A stretch of 64,000 bases of DNA, from contig NZ_BJLQ01000013.1 of the NCBI RefSeq assembly GCF_006538725.1, positions 1 to 64,000 of the forward strand. The letters run 5' to 3'. The stretch is from Cellulomonas gelida (GTDB taxonomy: Bacteria; Actinomycetota; Actinomycetes; Actinomycetales; Cellulomonadaceae). A model generated the notes under the pieces. The model was not told where the DNA came from, made no database searches, and worked only from the letters and a program-made list of their open reading frames with translations. Positions 7,134 to 14,850 of the stretch are shown in pieces. Within the stretch, counting starts at the first letter, position 1, and each line of letters starts with the position of its first letter. Position numbers and translations under genes: made by a program.

Positions 7134-8711
7134 GGGGTGGTCGAGCGCCGTGGCGGCACCGCCGCCGGGCAGGATCGAGACCAGCCCGTCCTCGGGTGCG
7201 CCCAGCGGCAGCTCGTTCTGCTCGAGCAGGTTCTTGCCGAGCCGGTCGGCGGGCGGCAGCTCGATCGGGTAGCGACCCGAGAAGCACGCGGTGCACAGCT
7301 GGCTCGCGGGCTGCTCGGTCGCCTCGATGAGCGCCTCCTCCGAGATGTAACCGAGCGAGTCCGCGCCGAGCGACGCGGCGATCTCGTCGGCGGACAACCC
7401 GTTCGCGATGAGCTCGGCACGGCTCGCGAAGTCGATGCCGTAGAAGCACGGCCACTTCACGGGCGGCGACGAGATGCGCACGTGCACCTCGGCCGCGCCG
7501 GCCTCCCGCAGCATGCGGATGAGGGCGCGCTGCGTGTTGCCGCGCACGATCGAGTCGTCGACGACGACGAGACGCTTGCCGCGGATGACCTCGCGCAGCG
7601 GGTTCAGCTTGAGCCGGATGCCGAGCTGGCGCAGGGTCTGCGACGGCTGGATGAACGTGCGGCCCACGTACGCGTTCTTCGTCAGACCCTGCCCGAACGG
7701 GATGCCCGACTGCTGCGCGTACCCGACCGCGGCGGGCGTGCCGGACTCCGGCACGGGGATGACGAGGTCCGCCTCGGTGGGGTGCTCGAGGGCCAGCTTG
7801 CGGCCCATCTCGACGCGCGCCGCGTGGACCGAGCGGCCCGCGATCGTCGTGTCCGGGCGGGCCAGGTAGACGTACTCGAACACGCAGCCGGCACGCTCGG
7901 GCGTCGCGAACTTCGTCGAGCGCAGACCGTCGGCGTCGATCGCGAGGAACTCGCCCGGCTCGACCTCGCGCACGAAGCTCGCGCCGACGATGTCGAGCGC
8001 CGGGGTCTCGGACGCCACGACCCAGCCGCGCTCGAGCCGCCCCAGCACGAGCGGCCGCACCCCCTGCGGGTCGCGGGCCGCGTACAGCGTGCGCTCGTCC
8101 ATGAACACGAGCGAGAAGGCGCCGCGCAGGCGAGGCAGGACCTCGAGCGCGGTGGACTCGAGGGTGTGGTCCGGGTCGCCCGCCAGGAGCGCCGTGATGA
8201 GCGCCGTGTCGGTGGTGTTGCCGCGTGCGAGCTCGCCGCGCCGCTGGCTGCCGTACCGCTCCGCGACGAGCTCGACGAGCTCGGCGGTGTTGGTCAGGTT
8301 GCCGTTGTGGCCGAGGGCGACCGTGCCGGCGGCCGTGGGGCCGAGCGTGGGCTGCGCGTTCTCCCAGTTGCTGGCGCCGGTGGTCGAGTAGCGCGCGTGC
8401 CCGATGGCGATGTGCCCCTGCAGGGCGTTCAGCGCGGTCTCGTCGAAGACCTGGGAGACCAGACCCATGTCCTTGTAGACCAGGAGCTGCGAGCCGTTGC
8501 TCGTCGCGATGCCCGCGGACTCCTGTCCACGGTGCTGCAGCGCGTACAGCCCGAAGTAGGTGAGCTTGGCGACCTCCTCGCCCGGAGCCCAGACACCGAA
8601 GACGCCGCAGGCGTCCTGGGGGCCTTTCTCGTCCGGGAGGAGGTCGTGGTTCAGTCGTCCGTCAGCGCGGGGGGCCACGCGTCCATGGTCGCACACCGAC
8701 CCTGGACCCAT
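7131..8711 (-). CDS. purF: Amidophosphoribosyltransferase
   Basis: PurF commits PRPP to purine synthesis by transferring ammonia from glutamine. Visible features are a propeptide ending just before the nucleophile Cys in DACGVFGVW, the Ntn glutaminase domain (HRGQESAGIA, IGHARYSTTG, HNGNLTN), and the PRPP-binding loop VVVDDSIVRGNTQ in the C-terminal domain. Cysteines in CVFEY, WPCFYG and LCTACFSG match the 4Fe-4S-type enzymes of Bacillus and actinobacteria. The ATG at 8711 is given (526 aa). A GTG at 8678, giving MAPRADGRLNHDLL, is an equally likely start because homology begins there. It lies close downstream of cenA, so its promoter probably sits within the cenA 3' end. Confidence 0.95.
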   Translation of the reverse strand: MGPGSVCDHGRVAPRADGRLNHDLLPDEKGPQDACGVFGVWAPGEEVAKLTYFGLYALQHRGQESAGIATSNGSQLLVYKDMGLVSQVFDETALNALQGHIAIGHARYSTTGASNWENAQPTLGPTAAGTVALGHNGNLTNTAELVELVAERYGSQRRGELARGNTTDTALITALLAGDPDHTLESTALEVLPRLRGAFSLVFMDERTLYAARDPQGVRPLVLGRLERGWVVASETPALDIVGASFVREVEPGEFLAIDADGLRSTKFATPERAGCVFEYVYLARPDTTIAGRSVHAARVEMGRKLALEHPTEADLVIPVPESGTPAAVGYAQQSGIPFGQGLTKNAYVGRTFIQPSQTLRQLGIRLKLNPLREVIRGKRLVVVDDSIVRGNTQRALIRMLREAGAAEVHVRISSPPVKWPCFYGIDFASRAELIANGLSADEIAASLGADSLGYISEEALIEATEQPASQLCTACFSGRYPIELPPADRLGKNLLEQNELPLGAPEDGLVSILPGGGAATALDHP

Positions 8712-8737
8712 GGCCCCCCGTTCACCGCTGGATCAGA

Positions 8738-10117
8738 TCACCACTTGGCGTTGCGCGCGAGCTCCAGGGCGATCTCCTGCCACCACTGACCGGCAGCCGG
8801 GCCGCCGTTGCACGAGCCGTCGGACTCGCCCGGCAGCTTGACCCACAGCAGCGCGTCGAGGCCCGACGAGTCGTTCACGAGGCGCGGCTTGTCACCGAGC
8901 GCCCGGCCACGCGGGTTGCACCACTCGCCGTTGCTGCCGTTGCCGTTGCGCGAGGTGTCGATGACGTAGCCCTTGCCGCCGAGGCGCTGCGAGATCTGCT
9001 CGCCGTACGACTGCGACGACGAGGTCGTCTGGTAGTTCGACGTGTTGAGCGCGAAGCCCACCGCGTACTCGAACCCGATCTGGTTGAGGCGGTTCACCGC
9101 GGTGTCGACCGACAGCCACGTCGAGTGCCCCGCGTCGATGTACACGCGGCCACCGGCCTGCGTGAGCGACTTCGCGGCGTACTTCAGGAAGCCCACGCGG
9201 TCGCCCTGGCCGCTGCAGTCACCGAGCTGCGCGAGCGCGTCGGGCTCGAGCACGATGATCGGGCGGCCCACGATGCCCCGCGCGACCGTGTCGACCCACT
9301 GCGCGTACTCGCTCTCCGGCACCCCACCGCCCGAGTGCGAGCCGCAGTCACGGCCCGGGATGGCGTAGATGACGACCGAGACCGTCTTGCCTGCCGACGA
9401 GGCACGGCTCGTCGCGTCGCGCATCTGCTGCTGCGAGACCGACGGGCTGTTCCAGTTGCCGATCCACACCGACTGCGGCGTCAGCGCGATCTTCGCCAGG
9501 AGGTCCTTGGTGCTGCCGGATGCCGCCTGCCAGGCCGTGTACGACTGGTTCGTCGTGTCGACGTACAGGTCACCGCTCGGCTGCGGCGGCGGGGTCGTCG
9601 TGGGCGTGGGCGTGGGGGTCGGCGTCGGGGTGGGCGTCGGCGTCGGGGTGGGGGTCGGGGTCGGGGTGGGGTTCTGCGTGGGGCCGGTCGTCGGGACCGT
9701 CCCCGTGCAGGCGACGCCGTTGACCGTGAAGGACGTCGGCGCCGGGTTGGCGGACGTGAAGGCGCCGATGAAGCCGAACGACGCGCTCGCGCCGGTGCCG
9801 AGCGCACCGTTCCACCCGACGCTCGACGCCGAGACCTGCGAGCCGGACGTCTGCACGTCGGCGTTCCACGACTGCGCGACCTTCTGGCCCGAGGCCGGCC
9901 AGGTCCAGGCGACCTTCCACGACGAGATGGCCGAGCCGAGGTTGGTGATCTTCACGTCGCCCTGGAAACCGCCGGGCCACTGGCTCTGGACGGTGTAGTC
10001 GACGCGGCAGCCCTCGGCTGCGGTCGCCGAGCTCGCGGCGACGGTCAGGCCGCCGATCGCGAGCGTGGCGGCGGACAGCAGCGCGGCTGCCCGGGAGGAC
10101 GTTCTACGGGCGGTCAT
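8738..10117 (-). CDS. cenA: Secreted endoglucanase, CBM2-linker-GH6 (CenA type)
   Basis: This is an extracellular inverting endo-1,4-beta-glucanase that cuts cellulose. The 459-residue precursor has a signal peptide (about 1-33, ending SSATA/A), then a cellulose-binding CBM2 (about 34-136) with paired Cys at its ends and conserved Trp in QWPGGF and VGWNG. A Pro-Thr linker (about 139-180) and a GH6 catalytic domain (about 181-459) follow. GH6 marks are YAIPGRDCGSHSGGG, VLEPDALAQLGDC (the acid-catalyst Asp region), NPRGRALG and VKLPGESDG. Order and motifs match Cellulomonas fimi CenA closely. AAGGAGCG precedes the ATG at 10117. A second GH6 gene occurs at 20766-21800. Confidence 0.95.
   Translation of the reverse strand: MTARRTSSRAAALLSAATLAIGGLTVAASSATAAEGCRVDYTVQSQWPGGFQGDVKITNLGSAISSWKVAWTWPASGQKVAQSWNADVQTSGSQVSASSVGWNGALGTGASASFGFIGAFTSANPAPTSFTVNGVACTGTVPTTGPTQNPTPTPTPTPTPTPTPTPTPTPTPTTTPPPQPSGDLYVDTTNQSYTAWQAASGSTKDLLAKIALTPQSVWIGNWNSPSVSQQQMRDATSRASSAGKTVSVVIYAIPGRDCGSHSGGGVPESEYAQWVDTVARGIVGRPIIVLEPDALAQLGDCSGQGDRVGFLKYAAKSLTQAGGRVYIDAGHSTWLSVDTAVNRLNQIGFEYAVGFALNTSNYQTTSSSQSYGEQISQRLGGKGYVIDTSRNGNGSNGEWCNPRGRALGDKPRLVNDSSGLDALLWVKLPGESDGSCNGGPAAGQWWQEIALELARNAKW
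9595..9673 (-). repeat. Pro-Thr-coding tandem repeat in the cenA linker
   Basis: Repeats of a GTCGGN-like hexamer on the + strand encode an alternating (Pro-Thr)n run in CenA, from about 9598 to 9670. Such linkers are typical of Cellulomonas cellulases and are usually glycosylated. The repeat is prone to length change. Confidence 0.85.
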
Positions 10118-10420
10118 GGACGCTCCTTGAGCTTGCTGACTCGGACTGTCCGGCTTCGCCGAGCGGTGACGGAGCGCATGCCTTGCCGTCCTCCGCATCG
10201 ACGTCGACGCGTGAGCCCGCCCGGGACCGGTACCGACGAGAGAACCCGACCTCTCCCTCCGGCGGCCACACCTCGGCGCCGACCACATCGATTAGGGCCT
10301 CCGGTCGCCCCTGGTCGGGTGACGCCACCCGGCGCAGCGCGGAGCACGGGCCGCGAGACACGATGACGCGATGACGCGACCGGTCCGCACGACGAGCAGG
10401 CGCTCGGCGCGCCCCGGGCG
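10118..10420. other. 303-bp cenA upstream region
   Basis: The region contains the cenA RBS (AAGGAG) and must contain its promoter. I looked for the CebR-type palindrome TGGGAGCGCTCCCA common upstream of cellulase genes and did not find it. GGGACCGGTACCG near 10226 is a partial palindrome, and GATGACGC is repeated twice near 10362. No gene is seen. Confidence 0.45.
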
Positions 10421-10870
10421 TCAGGCCAGCGGGTCGCGGCTGCGGCGGTCCGCCCGCGCAGCCAGCGCACCGCCGACGAAGCCACCGACGACCGCGCCGG
10501 TCACGCCCATCACGACGCGGATCGTGCCCTGCCCGTCGAGGAACGAGATGAAGCCCTGGCCCGAGGGGACGTCCGACGAGAGCCCCCCGCCGTCGCCGCT
10601 CACCCACCCGACGACCGCCGTGGCCAGCAGCGCGACGACGACCCCGACGACCGCGCCCGCCACGATGAACGCCCCGAACTTGGGGGCGCGGCGCACGCGC
10701 GCGGGCACCGCCACGCGCTCGAGCTCGCGCTCGTCGATCTCGGCCTCGTCGGACGGGGACTCGCCCGCCGCTCGCGTGACGGGGTCGGACGCCGTCCGCC
10801 GGGGCTGGCGAGCCTCGGGCTCGGTCGGCTCCTGCGCGTCCTGCTGGGGGGTCTGGGGGTCGTCCGGCAC
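10421..10870 (-). CDS. Uncharacterised two-TM membrane protein
   Basis: The 149-residue protein begins with an acidic, Pro- and Gln-rich cytoplasmic region (about 1-60). Two Gly/Val-rich membrane segments follow (about 66-88 and 118-138), separated by a Gly/Ser loop (SGDGGGLSSD), with a basic end. I do not recognise a family. GTG is the likely start, with the frame closed shortly upstream. It is monocistronic, between cenA and the flavin reductase gene. Confidence 0.7.
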   Translation of the reverse strand: MPDDPQTPQQDAQEPTEPEARQPRRTASDPVTRAAGESPSDEAEIDERELERVAVPARVRRAPKFGAFIVAGAVVGVVVALLATAVVGWVSGDGGGLSSDVPSGQGFISFLDGQGTIRVVMGVTGAVVGGFVGGALAARADRRSRDPLA

Positions 10871-10896
10871 CCCGTGATCCTAGGCCAGGGCCGGGA

Positions 10897-10925
10897 CGTG
10901 CCGACCCGGGGGCGGGGTCGGCACG
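10897..10925 (-). terminator. Terminator of the old-yellow-enzyme gene
   Basis: An 11-bp perfect stem (CGTGCCGACCC at 10897-10907 with 10915-10925) lies 9 bp past the stop codon of the leftward gene. Confidence 0.65.
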
Positions 10926-10934
10926 GCCCGGGGC

Positions 10935-12863
10935 TCAGAGCGCGAAGGCGGCCTCGAAGCCCGCGTTGACGGCCTCGGCGACCTTCGCCGGGTGCACGCA
11001 GTCCCCGACGGGGTGGACCTTGACGCGGCTCTCGAGGGAGTCCGCCAGGCCGCGCGCGGCGCGCACCCCGAACGCCGAGACCACGGTGTCCGCCTCGACC
11101 TCGACCGTGCCGTCGGGGCCCTCGGCGACGAGCCCGGTGTCGGTCACCCGCACCACCGCATGCCCGGTGAGGAGCCGCACGCCGGCGGCCTCGAGCCGAC
11201 GCAGCAGCGTGATCTTGTTGATGATGAGCAGGTCGGGGGCGACCGCCTCGGACATCTCCACGACGGTCACCTCGTGCCCGTCCTCCGCGAGCTCGAGCGC
11301 CAGGTCCACGCCCGAGAGCCCGCCGCCCGCGACGGCCACACGGTGCCCGACCAGCGCGCGGTCCAGGTGTGCGTCGACCACGTCGACGCTGCGCTCGATG
11401 CCCGGGATCGACAGCGGCACGACCGGCGCCGCGCCCGTCGCGACGATCACGTCGTCGACCCCGTCGAGCTCGGGCGACTCCGCGGTGATCGTCGTGCCCA
11501 GGTGGACCCGCACCGACAGGCCGCTGAGCTGCCGCTCCCACCAGGCGATCATCTTGCGCAGCTCGGACTTGAACTCCGGGGTCGCGGCCGGCCACAGCAC
11601 ACCGCCGAGGTGGTGCTCGGACTCGTACAGGTCGACGTCGTGACCACGGATCGCGGCGACGCGCGCCGCCTCGAGGCCCGCCGGCCCGCCTCCGACGACC
11701 GCGACACGGCGCGGCGTGTCGACGGGCGTGAGCGCACGCTCGCGCTCGAAGCCGACCTGCGGGTTGACCGCGCAGCCGAGCGGGAGCGCGAAGAACGCGT
11801 TGCCGACGCACAGCTGGTTGCACCGGATGCACGGGCGGATGTCGTCACGGCGGCCCGCGGCGATCTTGCCCGCCCACTGCGGGTCGGCGATCAGCCCGCG
11901 GCCGATCCCGACGAAGTCGGCGTCGCCGTCCTCGAGCACCGCCACGGCGTTCTCGGGCGTGAGGTTGCCCACCGCCATCACGGGGATCGAGAGGACCTCC
12001 TTCATGGCCCGCGCCGCGGGCACCATGCACGCGTCACCCAGGTAGTAGGGCGGGAAGACGTAGTCCATGGCCTCGTAGGAACCCTCGTCGGCCATCATCA
12101 GGTCGAGGCCCGCGTCCTGCAGGATCCTCGCGATCTCCTGCGACTCGGCGACGCCGCGTCCGCCCGGGTACCGGTGGTCGACCGAGAGCCGGAAGCTCAC
12201 CGGCAGGCCGGGCGCCGCGGCCTTGACCGCCTGGATGATCTCGACGGCGAACCGGCAGCGGTTCTCGGTCGAGCCGCCGTACTCGTCGGTCCGGCGGTTC
12301 CACTGCGGGCTCATGAACTGGTCGATCAGGTAGCCCGTGTGGCCGTGGATGTCGATCGCGTCGATCCCCGCGGTGGCGGCGCGCGCGGCGGCCTCCCCGA
12401 ACCGCTGCACGATGACCCGGATCTCGTCGAGCTCGAGCGGGCGGCACAGCACGTCGGGCGTGGCGTAGTGCGGGTTGTCGGAGGCCGAGATGGGCAGGCG
12501 GTCGGGGTCGACGACGTTGATGTTGCGGCCGAGGCCCGCCGTGAGCTGCAGCGAGACGAGCCCGCCGACCTCGTGGATCGCCGCAGCGAGCGCGGTCAGG
12601 CCAGGGACGCAGTCGTCGGTGTCGACCCGGCACAGCCCGGGGTTGATCTGCTCGTAGTCCTGCGAGACGGCGCTGATCCCGGTGACGACGAGGCCCGTGC
12701 CGCCCTTCGCACGCTCGGTGTAGTACGCGATCTCCCGCTCGGTGAACAGGCCCTCGTGCGTGCCCATCTCCGTCCCCATCGGGGCCATGATCACGCGGTT
12801 GGGGAGCGTCAGGGATCCGATGCGTCCGGGCTGCAGGAGGGGCGAGAAGTCGGTCACGGTCAC
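10935..12863 (-). CDS. NADH:flavin oxidoreductase, FadH/BaiCD-like fusion
   Basis: The 642-residue protein joins an old-yellow-enzyme TIM barrel (about 1-340) to a FAD/NAD(P)-binding pyridine nucleotide-disulfide domain (about 375-642). FMN-barrel marks are LPNRVIMAPMGTEMGT and IDIHGHTGYLIDQFMSPQ-N. A CIRCNQLC...GC cysteine cluster (about 345-365) would hold the 4Fe-4S cluster, and VAVVGGGPAGLEAARVAA is the FAD GxGxxG motif. This layout is that of 2,4-dienoyl-CoA reductase and bile-acid or enoate reductases. The actual substrate is an unsaturated carbonyl compound of unknown identity. No fatty-acid genes are adjacent, so a beta-oxidation role is not shown. Confidence 0.88.
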   Translation of the reverse strand: MTVTDFSPLLQPGRIGSLTLPNRVIMAPMGTEMGTHEGLFTEREIAYYTERAKGGTGLVVTGISAVSQDYEQINPGLCRVDTDDCVPGLTALAAAIHEVGGLVSLQLTAGLGRNINVVDPDRLPISASDNPHYATPDVLCRPLELDEIRVIVQRFGEAAARAATAGIDAIDIHGHTGYLIDQFMSPQWNRRTDEYGGSTENRCRFAVEIIQAVKAAAPGLPVSFRLSVDHRYPGGRGVAESQEIARILQDAGLDLMMADEGSYEAMDYVFPPYYLGDACMVPAARAMKEVLSIPVMAVGNLTPENAVAVLEDGDADFVGIGRGLIADPQWAGKIAAGRRDDIRPCIRCNQLCVGNAFFALPLGCAVNPQVGFERERALTPVDTPRRVAVVGGGPAGLEAARVAAIRGHDVDLYESEHHLGGVLWPAATPEFKSELRKMIAWWERQLSGLSVRVHLGTTITAESPELDGVDDVIVATGAAPVVPLSIPGIERSVDVVDAHLDRALVGHRVAVAGGGLSGVDLALELAEDGHEVTVVEMSEAVAPDLLIINKITLLRRLEAAGVRLLTGHAVVRVTDTGLVAEGPDGTVEVEADTVVSAFGVRAARGLADSLESRVKVHPVGDCVHPAKVAEAVNAGFEAAFAL

Positions 12864-12920
12864 GGCCTTTCCGGGCTGGCGAGCAACGCCGGTGAGGCGC
12901 CGGCGCCTCCGCCAAGTTTC

Positions 12921-12934
12921 TTACCACTCGGTCA
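12921..12934. promoter_or_regulatory. Imperfect palindrome upstream of the flavin reductase gene
   Basis: TTACCACTCGGTCA reads as ACC-N4-GGT with a further matching T...A pair outside. This is the shape of a TetR-family operator. It lies 58-71 bp upstream of the ATG at 12863. No regulator gene is adjacent, so the call is tentative. Confidence 0.3.
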
Positions 12935-12989
12935 GCATTTGCCGGGACAAGAGTCCCGCCCACCCACTCCCGCCCCCCACCCACGTCGA

Positions 12990-13050
12990 TGCAGCCATGA
13001 ATGCAGGCGGCGTGCACGGTCTGGCCACCCCACCTGCATTCATCGCTGCA
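12990..13050. repeat. 18-bp inverted repeat in intergenic DNA
   Basis: TGCAGCCATGAATGCAGG (12990-13007) is the reverse complement of 13033-13050 with one mismatch. The arms are 25 bp apart. It lies between the flavin reductase gene start and the end of the next leftward gene, so it could be a terminator for the latter or a protein-binding site. No T tract follows. Confidence 0.6.
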
Positions 13051-13113
13051 CCGACGGGGCACCGGGGTCGGCGCGGGCGTGCGCGCAGCGGGCGGGGCGG
13101 GGCGCTGCGGTGG

Positions 13114-13485
13114 TCAGCGGGGGCGGGTGGCTTGGAGGGGGAGCCAGTCGGCGAGGTCTGCGCGCTCGCCCGAGGCGTGCACGCGGCCCGACGCGAGCGC
13201 GTCCGGCCACGTGAGTGCGCCGGTGGCGAGCTCGAGCCAGGTCTGCGGGTCGGTCTCGACGACGTTGGGCGGCGTGCCGCGCGTGTGGCGCGGCCCGGCG
13301 ACGGCCTGCACGGCACCGTCCGGCGGGACCCGCACCTCGACCGAGTTCCCGGGCGCGACGTCCGCGAGCTCCTCGAGCGTGAACCGCACGGCGGTCCGGC
13401 GGTCGACGACGGACGACGGGTCCGCACGCCATGCCGCGAGCGCCGCGCGGCCCGCGGCAGGATCGGTACGACGACGAGGTGGCAC
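13114..13485 (-). CDS. Sterol carrier family-like small protein
   Basis: This is a 123-residue soluble protein. Features resembling the actinobacterial sterol carrier family or maleylpyruvate-isomerase-type C-terminal fold are [26 protein letters not shown], the [27 protein letters not shown] segment and the [13 protein letters not shown] end. Such a domain binds hydrophobic ligands, but its role here is unknown. GTG at 13485 is the best start, because upstream sequence in the frame is Arg-rich and not protein-like. It sits 110 bp downstream of rsgA on the same strand. Confidence 0.7.
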   Translation of the reverse strand: MPPRRRTDPAAGRAALAAWRADPSSVVDRRTAVRFTLEELADVAPGNSVEVRVPPDGAVQAVAGPRHTRGTPPNVVETDPQTWLELATGALTWPDALASGRVHASGERADLADWLPLQATRPR

Positions 13486-13595
13486 GGCTCGATTCTCCCC
13501 CGCGCACGGGCGGGGCACCGTCCTGCCGCACCCGCCCCACCACGAGCGGTGCTCCACCCCCGCGAGAGCGGGCGCGGCAGCGCATCGGCACCGGG

Positions 13596-14702
13596 TCAGG
13601 GGCGTGGAGCGCCCGCACCTCGATGGCCGCGGTGGTACTCCTGCGTGATGCGCTTCCAGCGCGCCTTCTCGGGAGCAGCCAGACGCGCGTCGACCCGGCG
13701 CTCCTGGTAGGCGGCCTCGCGCTCGAGCTTGCGCCAGCTCGCGAAGCGGCGCTGGTCGAGCTCGCCGCGGTCGAGCGCGGCGAGGACCGCGCAACCCGGC
13801 TCGCTCACGTGCGAGCAGTCGGCGAACTTGCAGCGGGCCGCGAGCTCGGCGACGTCCGCGAAGGTGTGGTCGAGCGCGTCGGCGTCGGCCACGAGGCCCA
13901 CGGCCCTCAGGCCCGGGGTGTCGATGAGCATCGCACCGCTCGGCAGCGGGACGAGCTCGCGGTGCGTCGTCGTGTGCCGTCCGCGCCCGTCCTGCCTGCG
14001 CTCACCGGTGGCCATGATCTCGCGGCCCGCGAGCGCGTTGACGAGCGTCGACTTGCCCGCACCGGAGGGCCCGACGACGACGAGCGTGACCCCGGGACCG
14101 AGCAGCGCGCGCACCGGGTCGAGGCCCTCCCCCGTCGCAGCGGAGACGGCGTGCACGTCGACCGCGAGCGCCGCCGCAGCGACGTCCTGAGCCATGCCGT
14201 GCGGGTCGGGGACCAGGTCGGCCTTGGTGAGGACGACGACGGGCTGCGCGCCCGAGCGCCACGCGAGGGTCAGGAGCCGCTCGACGCGCCCGAGGTCCGG
14301 GTCCGGGTCGAGGTGCTCGACGACGAGCACGACGTCGACGTTCGCGGCGAGCACCTGCACGTGCGACGTGCGGCCCGCGGTGTCGCGCACGAGCGCCGAG
14401 CGGCGCGGCAGCACCGTCGCGACGAGCCCGGACTCAGGATCCAGCTCGACGAGGTCACCCACGGCCACGGCCGTCCGGCCCTCGTCGGAGTCCGCGAGCC
14501 CGTCCCGGGCAAGGCCGGCGGGCAGTGGCTCGGGCGAGCTCGCGCGGGCGTCACCACCCGCGAGGCCGTCGCCCGCGAGGTGCGCGTGCGCTGCCTCGGT
14601 CGCGCCCCCGCGGACGTCACCGGGGTCACCGGACGGACCGGCGGGTACGACGAGCACCGCGGTCCGCTCGGCGCGCACGACGCGCCACTGGCCAGAAGTC
14701 AC
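13596..14702 (-). CDS. rsgA: Ribosome small subunit-dependent GTPase A
   Basis: RsgA is a late 30S ribosome-assembly checkpoint GTPase. The 368-residue protein has the circularly permuted order G4 (LTKAD), G1 (GPSGAGKST), G3 (DTPGLR), after an N-terminal OB-fold (about 85-130). A zinc motif C-x4-C-x-H-x5-C ([14 protein letters not shown]) follows near residues 290-305. The N-terminal ~75 residues are an extended actinobacterial addition. It is monocistronic or paired with the downstream small gene. Confidence 0.94.
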   Translation of the reverse strand: MTSGQWRVVRAERTAVLVVPAGPSGDPGDVRGGATEAAHAHLAGDGLAGGDARASSPEPLPAGLARDGLADSDEGRTAVAVGDLVELDPESGLVATVLPRRSALVRDTAGRTSHVQVLAANVDVVLVVEHLDPDPDLGRVERLLTLAWRSGAQPVVVLTKADLVPDPHGMAQDVAAAALAVDVHAVSAATGEGLDPVRALLGPGVTLVVVGPSGAGKSTLVNALAGREIMATGERRQDGRGRHTTTHRELVPLPSGAMLIDTPGLRAVGLVADADALDHTFADVAELAARCKFADCSHVSEPGCAVLAALDRGELDQRRFASWRKLEREAAYQERRVDARLAAPEKARWKRITQEYHRGHRGAGAPRP

Positions 14703-14850
14703 GCCCCGACGCTAGGCCGCCCCGGCCGCCCCCCTCCACCGATTTCTGAGCCCCTCGCCGCCGAGATCGTCAGGTCCACACGATGTCGTCGGTGCCACCT
14801 GACGACCCGCCGCAGGGCTGACGACCTCGCCGCGCGCGCCGGGGATGAGG

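Noticed and set aside
6438-8789. A 783-codon open frame on the + strand
   Set aside because: It is antisense to purM and purF, Arg/Gly/Val-rich, without RBS or family features. High GC makes such shadow frames common.
10118-10420. CebR-type operator for cenA
   Set aside because: The expected TGGGAGCGCTCCCA palindrome was not found in the upstream region, so another regulator or a diverged site must be used.
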